64,000 nt of DNA. Source: Streptomyces sp. NBC_00443. Lineage in GTDB: Bacteria; Actinomycetota; Actinomycetes; Streptomycetales; Streptomycetaceae. The stretch is taken from positions 3,286,001 through 3,350,000 of the forward strand of contig NZ_CP107917.1 in NCBI RefSeq assembly GCF_036014175.1. Direction: 5' to 3'. The notes below the pieces were generated by a model. The model had not been told where the DNA came from, made no database searches, and saw nothing but the letters and a program-made list of their open reading frames with translations. The position numbers were made by a program, and so were the translations under genes. Positions 44,316-54,158 of the stretch are shown in pieces. Within the stretch, counting starts at the first letter, position 1. Each line of letters begins with the position of its first letter.

Positions 44316-46043
44316 ATGTTCATACACAGAGCACACGGGCGTCGCGGACGAGCGGCATCCCGCACCGGCGGACCGGCCCGCCTGTGGGCGGCAGCCGTCA
44401 CCTCCGCCCTCGCCCTCACCCTCATCGGTGCGGGCCACGCGTCCGCCGCGGACGTCAACAACGCCAAGAACGCCGGCTTCGAGTCCGGCCTGAGCAGCTG
44501 GACGTGTTCGGCGAACAGCGGCACGACCGTCTCCTCACCGGTGCACGGCGGCTCCACCGCGCTGAAGGCGACACCGGCCGGGCAGGACAACGCCCGGTGC
44601 AGTCAGACGGTGGCCGTGAAGCCCAACTCGACGTACACGCTGAGCGCCTGGGTCCAGGGCGGCTACACCTACCTCGGCGTGACCGGCACGGGCACGACGG
44701 ACGTGTCGGCGTGGACGCCGGACTCGGCGGCGTGGAAGCAGCTGTCGACCACCTTCAGCACCGGCGCCTCGACGACCTCCGTGACCCTCTACACGCACGG
44801 CTGGTACGGGCAGGCCGCGTACTACGCGGACGACGTGTCGGTGTACGGCCCCGACGGCGGCGGGGGCACCGACCCCTCCCCCACGATCCCCGGTGCGCCG
44901 AGCGGGCTCTCGGTGTCGGGCACGACCTCCTCGTCCGTCTCGCTCGCCTGGAACACCGTCTCGGGCGCGACCGGCTACAACGTCTACCGGAGCGGCACCA
45001 AGGTCACCGCGGTCACCGGCACGTCCGCGACCGTGACCGGGCTCGCGGCCTCGACGTCGTACTCCTTCCAGGTCACGGCCACCAATGCGGCCGGTGAGTC
45101 GCCGAAGTCGGCGGCGGTGACGGGCACGACGAACAACCCGACCGGACCCGGGCCCGCCCTCCCCAAGCACGCGGTGACCGGCTACTGGCAGAACTTCAAC
45201 AACGGCGCCACGGTCCAGAAGCTCGCCGACGTGCAGTCCCAGTACGACATCATCGCCGTCGCCTTCGCGGACGCGGCCTCGACACCGGGCGCGGTGACGT
45301 TCAACCTGGACTCGGCCGGGCTGGGCGGCTACACCGTCGACCAGTTCAAGGCGGACATCCGGGCGAAGCAGACGGCCGGGAAGAAGGTCATCGTCTCGGT
45401 GGGCGGCGAGCGCGGCACGGTCGCGGTGAACGACGCCACCTCGGCGACGAACTTCGCGAACTCCGTGTACTCCCTGATGCAGACGTACGGCTTCGACGGC
45501 GTCGACATCGACCTGGAGAACGGCCTCAACGCCACCTACATGACGCAGGCCCTGCGGTCACTGTCGGCCAAGGCGGGCTCGTCCCTGATCATCACGATGG
45601 CCCCGCAGACCATCGACATGCAGTCGACGTCGAACTCGTACTTCCAGACGGCCCTGAACATCAAGGACATCCTCACGGTCGTCAACATGCAGTACTACAA
45701 CAGCGGTTCGATGCTGGGCTGCGACGGCAAGGTCTACAGTCAGGGCTCGGTGGACTTCCTGACCGCCCTGGCCTGCATCCAGCTGGAGGGCGGCCTGGCC
45801 CCGTCCCAGGTGGGGCTCGGCCTGCCTGCGTCGACTCGGGGCGCGGGCAGCGGGTATGTGGCGCCGTCCGTCGTGAACAACGCCCTGGACTGCCTGGCCA
45901 AGGGCACGGGGTGCGGTTCCTTCAAGCCCTCCAGGACCTATCCCGACCTGCGCGGTGCGATGACCTGGTCGACGAACTGGGACGCGACCGCGGGCAACGC
46001 CTGGTCGAACGCGGTCGGGCCGCACGTCCACGGGCTGCCGTAG
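44316..46043 (+). CDS. Secreted GH18 chitinase with CBM and FnIII domains
   Basis: A 575-residue secreted chitinase. A twin-Arg-rich N-terminus and hydrophobic signal end near 'GHASA'. A carbohydrate-binding module (about 45-180, 'KNAGFESGLSSWTCSANSGT') is followed by a Pro/Asp linker, an FnIII domain (about 190-275, 'PSGLSVSGTTSSSVSLAWN') and the GH18 catalytic domain (about 285-565). The catalytic motif is D394-G-V-D397-I-D399-L-E401, with E401 the acid. The ORF is open upstream of 44316, but ATG 44316 gives a proper signal peptide. Confidence 0.93.
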   Translation: MFIHRAHGRRGRAASRTGGPARLWAAAVTSALALTLIGAGHASAADVNNAKNAGFESGLSSWTCSANSGTTVSSPVHGGSTALKATPAGQDNARCSQTVAVKPNSTYTLSAWVQGGYTYLGVTGTGTTDVSAWTPDSAAWKQLSTTFSTGASTTSVTLYTHGWYGQAAYYADDVSVYGPDGGGGTDPSPTIPGAPSGLSVSGTTSSSVSLAWNTVSGATGYNVYRSGTKVTAVTGTSATVTGLAASTSYSFQVTATNAAGESPKSAAVTGTTNNPTGPGPALPKHAVTGYWQNFNNGATVQKLADVQSQYDIIAVAFADAASTPGAVTFNLDSAGLGGYTVDQFKADIRAKQTAGKKVIVSVGGERGTVAVNDATSATNFANSVYSLMQTYGFDGVDIDLENGLNATYMTQALRSLSAKAGSSLIITMAPQTIDMQSTSNSYFQTALNIKDILTVVNMQYYNSGSMLGCDGKVYSQGSVDFLTALACIQLEGGLAPSQVGLGLPASTRGAGSGYVAPSVVNNALDCLAKGTGCGSFKPSRTYPDLRGAMTWSTNWDATAGNAWSNAVGPHVHGLP

Positions 46044-46058
46044 CAGCACCGGACGCCG

Positions 46059-46505
46059 TCAACCCATCGGCCGGTAATGGCCAAGTACCCAGGCCAGCTG
46101 CGGGAACCACTCCTGCAGCCGCGTCCTGGGCTTGGCCTCCACCACGCACTCGTAGAACCGGCCGTCCATGTGGACCACGGCAACCATCAGGGCCTTGCCG
46201 TCGGGGCTCGCCTTGTAGTGGACGCCGCGGATCTCGGGCCAGCGGAACTCGATCGTGAGGCCGGACATCTCGAAGACGACGCCGGAGGCGTCGACGACGA
46301 CCGCGTTGCGCTTGTCCACGGCCAGGAACTCCGGGCCGGCCGCAACGGGCTGGGGCGGCACCGGCTGCGGCGGCACAGGCTGGTGCGGCACCGGCCGGCC
46401 CGGGACCGGGGCGTACGGGGGCTGCGCGGGCGGGTACTGCGGCGCATACTGCGCCGGGGGCGGACCGAAGCCCGGCACGGGCGGTGGGGGTGGCTGCTCT
46501 GTCAT
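46059..46505 (-). CDS. Proline-rich protein with a PH-like domain
   Basis: A 148-residue protein with an N-terminal Pro/Gln/Tyr-rich stretch (about 1-50, 'PPPPPVPGFGPPPAQY'). A C-terminal beta-rich module follows: 'FEMSGLTIEFRWPEIRGVHY', 'VAVVHMDGRFYECVV', 'RTRLQEWFPQLAWVLGHY'. The module aligns with the one in the protein at 51764-52405 (shared EF-W-EI and EW...L..VL..Y). No membrane helix. Function unknown; I recognise no named family. Confidence 0.7.
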   Translation of the reverse strand: MTEQPPPPPVPGFGPPPAQYAPQYPPAQPPYAPVPGRPVPHQPVPPQPVPPQPVAAGPEFLAVDKRNAVVVDASGVVFEMSGLTIEFRWPEIRGVHYKASPDGKALMVAVVHMDGRFYECVVEAKPRTRLQEWFPQLAWVLGHYRPMG

Positions 46506-46651
46506 CCGTCGTGTCCTCGGTCCTGTCCTCTGTCCTGTCCTTGCCCTGGCTGTGAACTTCTCGGCGCTGCGGTGAAACATTCTCCCTGCCCCGCCGCATC
46601 AGTGAAGTGAGGGCCTCACCGACGGCCGGCACGCAGCAGCAGGGGGACGGC

Positions 46652-47167
46652 ATGAGACAGGCCCGCGCCGACGAGTACGCGGAGTTCGCGGTGGCCAGGG
46701 CCGGGCATCTGTACCGGTCCGCCTGTCTGCTGACCGCCGGGGACACCCACCTCGCCGAGGACCTCGTCCAGGAGACCCTCGGCCGGATCTACGCCCGCTG
46801 GGGACGGGTGTCCCGGGTGGACAACCCCGCCGGGTACGCGCAGACGGTCCTCACCCGCACCTTCCTCGCCCACCAGCGCCGGCGCAGCAGCACCGAGCGC
46901 GCCACGGACACGTTCCCCGACCGGCCGGCGGACGACGGCGGCCACGGTGACCTGTCGCTGCGGCTGACCCTGCTGCAGGCGCTCGCCCGGCTGCCCGCCA
47001 AGGACCGGGCCGTGGTCGTCCTGCGGTACTGGGAGGACCGGTCCGTGCAGGAGACCGCCGACGCTCTGAACTCCAGTTCCGCGGCGGTGCGGACGCGGTG
47101 CACGAGGGCGCTCGGCCGGCTGCGGGAGCTGCTGGGCGAGGACCTCGGCGAGTACGCGGCTCGCTGA
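46652..47167 (+). CDS. SigE-family RNA polymerase sigma factor (ECF)
   Basis: A 171-residue ECF sigma factor of the actinobacterial SigE70 family. Region 2: 'YAEFAVARAGHLYRSACLLT', 'DTHLAEDLVQETLGRIYARW'. Region 4: 'LARLPAKDRAVVVLRYWEDR', 'SVQETADALNSSSAAVRT'. ATG 46652 has a GGGGGA site upstream. It is followed after 80 bp by a membrane protein that may be its anti-sigma factor. The frame is open from 46607. Confidence 0.92.
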   Translation: MRQARADEYAEFAVARAGHLYRSACLLTAGDTHLAEDLVQETLGRIYARWGRVSRVDNPAGYAQTVLTRTFLAHQRRRSSTERATDTFPDRPADDGGHGDLSLRLTLLQALARLPAKDRAVVVLRYWEDRSVQETADALNSSSAAVRTRCTRALGRLRELLGEDLGEYAAR

Positions 47168-47247
47168 CCCACGCCCTCTCTTTCCCGACCCCAGCACCGA
47201 CCTCACCCCCGACCCCAACCCCAACCCCGAGAAACGGTGGTCTCGCC

Positions 47248-48498
47248 ATGCCTGTGGAACACGACGAGGAGCAGTTCGAGGGGCGGCTCAGTGACGCCCT
47301 GCACGACGCCGGTGACCGCTTCGACGCCGACCGGACCGCGCTCGTAGCGGCCGGTCTGACGCGGGGCCGTCGGCTGCGGCTGAGGCGGCGGGCCGCAGTG
47401 GCGGGCGGCGTGGCCGGGGTCGCCCTGGTGGGGGTGGGAGGGGCGCTGCTGGTGCCGTGGGGCAGCGCTCCCGCCCCCCAACCGTCGAGCTCCGGCGTGG
47501 CCGAGCAGCCGTCCGGCACACCGGCCCCCGCTCCCGTGACGGCCCGCGAACTCATCACGACCCTCGAAGAGCTGCTCCCCGAGGGCAAGGTCAGCGCACA
47601 GGAGGCGCGCGGCGCCGCGGACGAGCCGGTGCCGCCGTACGTCCGCCTCGTCCACGACGACGGCAAGGGACCCGCGGCCGTCGGCGTCAGCCTGAACCGG
47701 ATCGAGCCCGGCAGCGACCAGGCCCGGCAGACCACCGACTGCCCGGACAAGGCGCTGGTCCCGCACGACAGTTGCGTCTCCACCCGGCTGTCCGACGGCT
47801 CCCTGCTCAAGCTGTTCCAGGGCTACGAGTATCCCGACCGGCGCGTCGACACCAAGCTGTGGTCGGCCGACCTGCTCACCCCGACCGGACAGCACGTCGC
47901 GGTCAGCGAGTGGAACGCGGCCGCCGAGAAGGACGCACCGGTCAGCAGGAGCGAACCGCCCCTGTCCACGGACCGGTTGAAGGAGCTGGTGACGGCCGAG
48001 GTCTGGCGCGGGTACGTCGACTCCATTCCCGAGGACCCGAAGAAGCCGACGGCGACGGCCGCGCCGGGCGCCCCCGCCGAGCCGACGGTCGAGGCGGTCC
48101 TGGGCACCCTCGTGCCGCTGCTGCCAAAGGACGCGAAGGTCGTCGAGAAGGGCAGCGACTACTCCTACGTCGTGGTCGACGACGGCAAGGGCAGGAGCTA
48201 CGTCCAGATCGACGTCCAGCACGGCATGGGAGACGTGGCCGGCGAGCTCTTCGGCGACGACGCCGAGGAGCTGCCCGACGGCACCTTGGTCGCCTTCCGG
48301 CCGAGCGGCGGCGACAAGGGCGTCGAAGGCGCCGTGATGTGGACCGTCGACACGCTGCGCACGGACGGCTTCCGCGTCGCCGTCAGCGCCTTCAACGCCG
48401 GGACCCAGCACGACGCCCCCAGCCGCGAGACCCCCGCCCTGACCGAGAAGCAGCTAAGGGAGATCGCCCTCAGCCCCCAGTGGGACGAGTTCCGTTAG
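47248..48498 (+). CDS. Membrane-anchored partner of the SigE-family sigma factor
   Basis: A 416-residue protein. A short cytoplasmic N-terminus ('EEQFEGRLSDALHDAGDRF', then 'RRLRLRRRAAVAGGVAGVAL') leads to one membrane helix (about 51-70). A large extracytoplasmic region contains two similar halves around 'ELITTLEELLPEGKVSAQEA' and 'TVEAVLGTLVPLLPKDAKVV', each followed by a beta-rich segment ending in 'LTPTGQHVAVSEWNA' or 'RTDGFRVAVSAFNA'. The position and N-terminal helix-RR-TM pattern fit an anti-sigma-like sensor, but I see no canonical ZAS motif. Confidence 0.75.
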   Translation: MPVEHDEEQFEGRLSDALHDAGDRFDADRTALVAAGLTRGRRLRLRRRAAVAGGVAGVALVGVGGALLVPWGSAPAPQPSSSGVAEQPSGTPAPAPVTARELITTLEELLPEGKVSAQEARGAADEPVPPYVRLVHDDGKGPAAVGVSLNRIEPGSDQARQTTDCPDKALVPHDSCVSTRLSDGSLLKLFQGYEYPDRRVDTKLWSADLLTPTGQHVAVSEWNAAAEKDAPVSRSEPPLSTDRLKELVTAEVWRGYVDSIPEDPKKPTATAAPGAPAEPTVEAVLGTLVPLLPKDAKVVEKGSDYSYVVVDDGKGRSYVQIDVQHGMGDVAGELFGDDAEELPDGTLVAFRPSGGDKGVEGAVMWTVDTLRTDGFRVAVSAFNAGTQHDAPSRETPALTEKQLREIALSPQWDEFR

Positions 48499-48504
48499 AA
48501 GAGG

Positions 48505-49824
48505 TCAGAAGAAGTCCGCCCACGGCTGGTCCCAGATCTGCTTCAGGCACAGCACCAGGAACAGCAGGCCCGCGATGGCCAGCATGACGTTGCTGAGCGG
48601 CCCGTTGCGCCACTGGGCCGGGGTGCGGGAGGAGTTGAGGAGCCAGATCAGCGTGCCGGCGAGGAAGGGCATGAAGGCCGCACCCAGCACGCCGTAGATG
48701 ATGATCAGGCGGAAGGGCTCGCCCTGGAAGAGCAGGACGATGGGCGGGAAGGTCAGCCAGAGCAGGTAGGCGCGGAAGGGCCAGGAGCGCTCCCGCTCGC
48801 CGGAGGCGACCTTCTCGCCCTTCAGCGCCTCGCGGGTGCGGTAGCGGGTCACGAAGTCCGCGAACATCAGGCTCACGCCGTGCCAGACGCCGATGAGGGA
48901 GGTGAAGGAGGTGGCGAAGAAGCCGATGAGGAAGAACTTGGCCGTCGCCGTGCCGTATTCGTCCTCCAGGATGTCACCGAGCTGGATCAGGCCCTTGTCG
49001 CCGCTGGCGATGGCGATGTTCGCGGAATGCAGCAGCTCGGCGCCGACGAACAGCATCGCGATGACGAAGATGCCGGTGGTGGCGTACGCGACGCGGTTGT
49101 CCAGCCGCATGACCTTCATCCAGCCGGTGTCCGTCCAGCCCTTGGCGTTGACCCAGTAGCCGTACGCGGCAAGGGTGATGGTGCCGCCGACGCCGCCGAT
49201 GAGGCCGAGGGTGTTGAGGATCGAGTCCTTCTCGTCGGGCAGGACGGGCAGCAGGCCCGCGAAGGCGTCGCCGAGGTTGGGCGTCACGCGGATCGCCAGG
49301 TACACCGTCACCACGAACATGACGCCGACCAGGACCGTCATGACCTTCTCGAAGACGGCGTACTTGTTGAACCAGACGAAGACCAGGCCGACCAGCCCGC
49401 AGGCCACGCCCCACCATTCGAGGTCCATCACGTTCGGGAACAGCGCCTGCAGCGGCAGCGCACTCGACGACATCGCCGCCGCGCCGTAGACGAAGCCCCA
49501 GATCACGACGTAGACCGCGAAGAACCAGGTGGTCCAGCGGCCCAGGCTCGTCCAGCCGTCGAAGAGGGTGCGGCCGGTGGACAGGTGCCAGCGGCCCGCC
49601 GCCTCGGCCAGGGAGATCTTGACCAGGCAGCCGAGGACCGCGGCCCAGAGCAGGGTGTAGCCGAAGTTGCTGCCCGCGATGAGGGTGGCGACCAGGTCTC
49701 CGGCCCCGACGCCGGTCGCGGCGACGACGATGCCGGGGCCGATGTACCGCCAACTGGACTTACGTGGCCGGGATTCCGCCTCGCCGACCTGTGATTCCGC
49801 TGTGTTTCCCGTGGTGTCCGCCAT
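48505..49824 (-). CDS. Nramp-family divalent metal transporter lacking the DPGN/MPH motifs
   Basis: A 439-residue protein with the 11-helix Nramp fold. TM1 begins 'GPGIVVAATGVGAGDLVATL', where canonical Nramps have DPGN, and the TM6 region 'LAAYGYWVNAKGW' has no MPH. Both metal-binding motifs are therefore replaced, as in the Nramp-related magnesium or other divergent branches. ATG 49824 is preferred to TTG 49833. It is convergent with the sigma-partner gene, 6 bp apart. Confidence 0.88.
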   Translation of the reverse strand: MADTTGNTAESQVGEAESRPRKSSWRYIGPGIVVAATGVGAGDLVATLIAGSNFGYTLLWAAVLGCLVKISLAEAAGRWHLSTGRTLFDGWTSLGRWTTWFFAVYVVIWGFVYGAAAMSSSALPLQALFPNVMDLEWWGVACGLVGLVFVWFNKYAVFEKVMTVLVGVMFVVTVYLAIRVTPNLGDAFAGLLPVLPDEKDSILNTLGLIGGVGGTITLAAYGYWVNAKGWTDTGWMKVMRLDNRVAYATTGIFVIAMLFVGAELLHSANIAIASGDKGLIQLGDILEDEYGTATAKFFLIGFFATSFTSLIGVWHGVSLMFADFVTRYRTREALKGEKVASGERERSWPFRAYLLWLTFPPIVLLFQGEPFRLIIIYGVLGAAFMPFLAGTLIWLLNSSRTPAQWRNGPLSNVMLAIAGLLFLVLCLKQIWDQPWADFF

Positions 49825-50413
49825 GAGGGCCAAGAAATCTCAAAGGTGCCGGGGGGACAAGAGGGCGTGCGCGATCTCCACCCAATGTGCTCACCAGGGT
49901 TTGGAGCCGCAGTCGTCCGACGCCCCAGCGCCGGGAGAGCGCGTCCATCAGGAACTTGCCCCGGCGGGAAGCCCGATTCCATACCTGCACCCGCGCAGAC
50001 GGTGATCCCGTCGTGGCGCTGATCCGCCCATGATCAGCCGTTCCTGTGGGGGTGGTGTCGAAAGGAGCCGGGGATTCCGGGAGCCGAGGGCAAGAAAGTC
50101 GGGGAGGCGGAGGGTGCGCCGGTCCCCGCCATGCCGCCGCTCCCACCGCTCCCCCCTTGCGCGGAACCTCACCCTCCTCCGGCCCCGAGCCGGCACGCAC
50201 ACCCGGATCACACCCCCGGGTGGACTTCACACGGGACCGCTCCCGACGGAACCGGCCCGCGTACACTGCGCGGCTGAATTTCGGGTGGTTCACGCCAACA
50301 ACCAGAGTGTCACCCTTGACCTGTCCATGCCACCGCCGGACGATGAGCGCCGCACCTGCACCACATCCGCACGTCGCACTGAACCCCACCCCCCACTCCC
50401 ACAAGGAGAATTC
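49825..50413. other. 589-bp region between the Nramp and carboxypeptidase genes
   Basis: Divergent upstream region. No frame is supported as coding. An ACAAGGAGAA ribosome site precedes the M14 gene, and TTGACC lies at about 50315. No known riboswitch is recognised. Confidence 0.5.
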
Positions 50414-51763
50414 ATGCGACTTCGCATCCGCGGCTCAGGCGGCCGCAGCGGCAGACGCACCGCCGCTCTCGCCGCACTGCTCGCCCTCGCGCTCGCCGCG
50501 CCCTTCTCCGCGAACGTGTCCGCCAACGCCGACAGCGCTGCCAAGCCGGCCCCCACGGCCGACGACGTCCGGCAGTACGAGGTCCACATCCACTCGACAG
50601 CCAAGGACCGCACGGCGCTTCAGCAGGCCGGCGTGACCGTGGACGAGGCCGACTCCCACGGCGTCGTCGTCTCCGGCCGGGCGGACCAGATCAAGAAGCT
50701 GAAGGCCCTCGGCTACGAGGTCACCCCGCTCGGCGCGGTCCCCGACCGGTCCGCCGGCGAGGACGACGTCCGCCTGTACGACTTCCCGTCCGGCGACTCG
50801 CGCTATCACAACTACGCGGAGATGACGACCGAGATCAACTCGATCGTCTCGGCCAACTCCTCCATCGCGAGCCAGCGCGTCATCGGCACGTCGTACCAGG
50901 GCCGGAACATCGTCGCCATCAAGATCAGCGACAACGTGGCGAGCGACGAGGCCGAGCCCGAGGTGCTCTTCACGCACCACCAGCACGCCCGTGAGCACCT
51001 CACCGTCGAGATGGCGCTCTACCTGCTGCGCGAGCTGACCTCCGACTACGGCAGCGACTCCCGGGTCACCAGCATGGTGAACAACCGCGAGATCTGGATC
51101 GTGCCCGACCTCAACCCGGACGGCGGCGAGTACGACATCGCCACCGGCTCGTACCGGTCGTGGCGCAAGAACCGGCAGCCCAACTCCGGTTCGTCGGCGG
51201 TCGGGACCGACCTCAACCGGAACTGGGCCTATCGGTGGGGCTGCTGCGGCGGTTCCTCGGGGTCGGCGTCCTCGGACACCTACCGGGGCGCGTCCGCCGA
51301 GTCGGCGCCGGAGGTCAAGGTCGTCGCCAACTTCGTGCGCAGCCGGGTCGTCGGCGGCGTGCAGCAGATCAAGGCCGGCGTCGACTTCCACACGTACAGC
51401 GAGCTGGTGCTGTGGCCGTTCGGGTACACGTACTCCGACACGACGACCGGGATGACCGCGGACGACCGGAACGCCTTCGCCGCGGTCGGGCAGAAGATGG
51501 CCGCGAGCAACGGCTATACGCCGGAGCAGTCCAGTGACCTGTACATCACCGACGGGTCGATCGACGACTGGCTGTGGGGCAGCCAGAAGATCTTCGGGTA
51601 CACCTTCGAGATGTACCCGAGGTCCGGTGGCGGCGGCTTCTACCCGCCCGACGAGGTGATCGAGCGGGAGACGTCCCGGAACAGGGATGCAGTGCTGCAG
51701 CTGCTGGAGAACGCCGACTGCATGTACCGGTCGATCGGGAAGGAAGCCCAGTACTGCAGCTAG
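50414..51763 (+). CDS. Secreted M14 zinc carboxypeptidase
   Basis: A 449-residue secreted metallocarboxypeptidase. Signal peptide (1-37, '[20 protein letters not shown]') is followed by a propeptide (about 38-125) and the M14 domain. The Zn ligands are H191 and E194 (H-A-R-E) and H326 ('[10 protein letters not shown]'). The catalytic acid is E399 ('[13 protein letters not shown]'), and 'NRNW' gives the substrate Asn/Arg pair. ATG 50414 has a good ribosome site. It probably releases amino acids from peptides outside the cell. Confidence 0.95.
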   Translation: MRLRIRGSGGRSGRRTAALAALLALALAAPFSANVSANADSAAKPAPTADDVRQYEVHIHSTAKDRTALQQAGVTVDEADSHGVVVSGRADQIKKLKALGYEVTPLGAVPDRSAGEDDVRLYDFPSGDSRYHNYAEMTTEINSIVSANSSIASQRVIGTSYQGRNIVAIKISDNVASDEAEPEVLFTHHQHAREHLTVEMALYLLRELTSDYGSDSRVTSMVNNREIWIVPDLNPDGGEYDIATGSYRSWRKNRQPNSGSSAVGTDLNRNWAYRWGCCGGSSGSASSDTYRGASAESAPEVKVVANFVRSRVVGGVQQIKAGVDFHTYSELVLWPFGYTYSDTTTGMTADDRNAFAAVGQKMAASNGYTPEQSSDLYITDGSIDDWLWGSQKIFGYTFEMYPRSGGGGFYPPDEVIERETSRNRDAVLQLLENADCMYRSIGKEAQYCS

Positions 51764-52405
51764 CTACTTGGCGTCGGCTTCCTCGACGTCCGCATCCTTG
51801 ACGTCCGCTCCCTCGACGGCGTCCGCCTCCATGGCGTCCCCGTCTTCGAAGTAGGCGTCGAGGACCGCGTCGAGCTGCTCGTCCCACTCGTTGAAGCGGC
51901 TCCTGGCCGTCGCCTCGATCTCGATCGGGTACCAGCGGCGGTCAGGAGTGTGCACCGTGACGGTGTAACGCTTCCCGAAGCGCGGGGACTCCGTCTCGAT
52001 CGCGCTGATCTCGTCCCAGTGGAACTCGCACTGCTGGTCGTCCAGGGAGAGCCGTACGCCCTTGTGGTCGGCGACGATACGGGCCCGGCGGTCGGCGGCC
52101 TCGAAGACGGGTCCGTCGGCTGGGGCGTCCTCGCCGTCCTCGCTGTCCTCATCGGCCTCCTCGGCCTCGTCGTCGACGTCCGCCTCGTCCTCGTCGGTGG
52201 CTTCGAGATCCATCTCCTCGACGTCTCTCACCTCGGCGTCCGTCTCCTCGGAGTCCGTCACGCCGGAAGCGGCCTCCTCGGCGGCGGCGTCCTCCTTCAC
52301 GCCTTCCGGCTTGGCGGACGCGGGTGACGTGAGCCCGGGGATGAAGGCCGGGTCGAACCCGGCGCCTTCCAGGGGCTGGCTGCCTGAACCTATGCGCTGC
52401 TCCAC
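51764..52405 (-). CDS. Acidic protein with a PH-like domain
   Basis: A 213-residue protein. A very acidic N-terminal region (about 30-105, Glu/Asp/Ala) leads to a PH-like module: 'VRLSLDDQQCEFHWDEISAI', 'YTVTVHTPDRRWYPIEIEAT', 'SRFNEWDEQLDAVLDAYF'. An acidic tail repeats 'DVxEAD'. The module aligns with the one at 46059-46505. GTG 52405 has CATACT upstream and no ribosome site. Its stop directly abuts the stop of the carboxypeptidase gene. Function unknown. Confidence 0.72.
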   Translation of the reverse strand: MEQRIGSGSQPLEGAGFDPAFIPGLTSPASAKPEGVKEDAAAEEAASGVTDSEETDAEVRDVEEMDLEATDEDEADVDDEAEEADEDSEDGEDAPADGPVFEAADRRARIVADHKGVRLSLDDQQCEFHWDEISAIETESPRFGKRYTVTVHTPDRRWYPIEIEATARSRFNEWDEQLDAVLDAYFEDGDAMEADAVEGADVKDADVEEADAK

Positions 52406-52557
52406 AGCGCAGCAGTATGGTCGACAACCCTGTGTCCCGCGCAACCAGCCCCCGCATCGTTACCGGAAGATTCACATGCGAGCGGCCCCCACCAGCGCAG
52501 CAGGGGCCGCCGATATTTCCGCACCGCCGGGGCGAACGCCCCGCTGCACGAACAGAC

Positions 52558-54044
52558 CTACACGAACAGACTCAGCACCGCCGCCACCACGAACCCGGCG
52601 AACGACAGCACGCTCTCCAGCACCGTCCACGTCTTCAACGTGTCCCGCTCGCTGATGCCGAAGTACTTGGCGACGATCCAGAAGCCTCCGTCGTTGACGT
52701 GGGAGGCGAAGATCGAGCCGGCGGAGATGGCCATGATGACGAGGGCGACGAAGGGCTGGGAGTGGTCGCCCTCGGTGAGCAGGGGGCGACGATGCCGGCC
52801 GTCGTGACGATCGCGACCGTTGCCGAGCCCTGGGCCACCCGCAGGACCAGCGAGATCAGGTAGGCCAGGACGAGCACGGGGAGGCCGACGTCGTTGAAGG
52901 TGTCGGAGAGGGCCTGGGCGACGCCGCTGGCCTTGAGGATGGCGCCGAAGACACCGCCCGCGCCGACGACCAGGAGGATGTTGCCGACCGGCTTGAGCGA
53001 GGAAGTCGACACCGTCTCCAGGGACTTGCGCGACCAGCCGCGGCGGATGCCCAGCAGGTAGTAGGCCAGGAGCAGGGCGATCGTCAGGGCCACGAACGGA
53101 TTGCCGAAGAACTCGATCACCGAGCGGGTGGTGGAGGGGTCCAGGGCGATCGAGGAGAACGTGGCCGCCAGGATCAGCACCAGCGGCGTACCGATGATGC
53201 CGAGGACCGTGCCGAGCGGGACGGGCGTCTCCCGGGGCTCGACCCCGGACGCACGCTGCTCGTCGATGACCGACTGCTTCGCCTCGGCCGCCGCCTCGAC
53301 CATGTCCTGCGGTACGGCGACGAAGATGCGCTTGCCGATCCACGCCGAGAACACCCACGCGGCCAGCACCGCCGGGATGCCGCAGACGATGCCCATGAGG
53401 ATGACCCAGCCCAGCTGGACGTGGAGCAGACCGGCCGCCGCGACCGGGCCGGGGTGCGGCGGCAGGAAGGCGTGGGTCATCGACAGGCCGGCCAGCAACG
53501 GCAGGCAGTAGAGGAGGATGGACTTCCCCGAGCGCTTGGCGGCGGCGTACACGATCGGTGCGAGCACGAAGATGCCGACGTCGAAGAAGACCGGGATGCC
53601 GAAGATCAGGCCGGTCAGGCCCATGGCGAGGGGGGCTCGTTTCTCGCCGAAGAGGTTGAGCAGACGGGACGCCAGCACCTCCGCGCCACCGCTGACTTCG
53701 AGGATCGCGCCGAGCATGGTGCCCAGGCCGATGATGATCGCGACATGGCCGAGGATGCCGCCCATACCGGACTCGATGGTGGACACGGCGTCAGAGCGCT
53801 GGACGGTGCCGAAGAGTTCGGTGACCGACAGGCCGGCCATCAGGCCGACGGCTATGGAGACGGCGAGGAGCGCCACGAAGGGCTGCAGGCGCACCTTGAT
53901 GATCAGGAAGAGCAGGAGCGCGATACCGATGGCGGCGACCGTGAGCAGTCCGGCCGTACCGTCGATGAGCAGGAGCAGACCGCCGGTGTGGGGTGGGGTC
54001 TCGGCGGGGGCCGATGCGGCGAGGGGGAAGGATATGGGGGACAA
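52558..54044 (-). pseudogene. GntP-family gluconate/D-serine-type permease, interrupted by a one-base deletion
   Basis: A GntP/DsdX-family H+-symporter of about 495 residues. The N-terminal 410 residues read from TTG 54044 (GAGGA upstream): 'FFDVGIFVLAPIVYAAAKRS', 'AFLPPHPGPVAAAGLL', 'GGVFGAILKASGVAQAL', 'AQGSATVAIVTTAGI'. After 'GIVAP' the frame moves on to 'LLTEGDHSQPFVALVIMAIS' and 'SHVNDGGFWIVAKYF', which is intact. One C is missing in the run 52782-52786 on the plus strand. Both parts are clean, so a consensus error is likely. It follows RidA in the operon. Confidence 0.85.
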
Positions 54045-54158
54045 TTGGGGGTCCTCGGGGTAAGTACATACTGCTTTCGGGCAGGGGGAACCGCGGCACG
54101 GCGTCCCAGGGGGTGACGGACACCATGCCGTGTGCGACGTGCGGGGGTTGAGGAGGCG

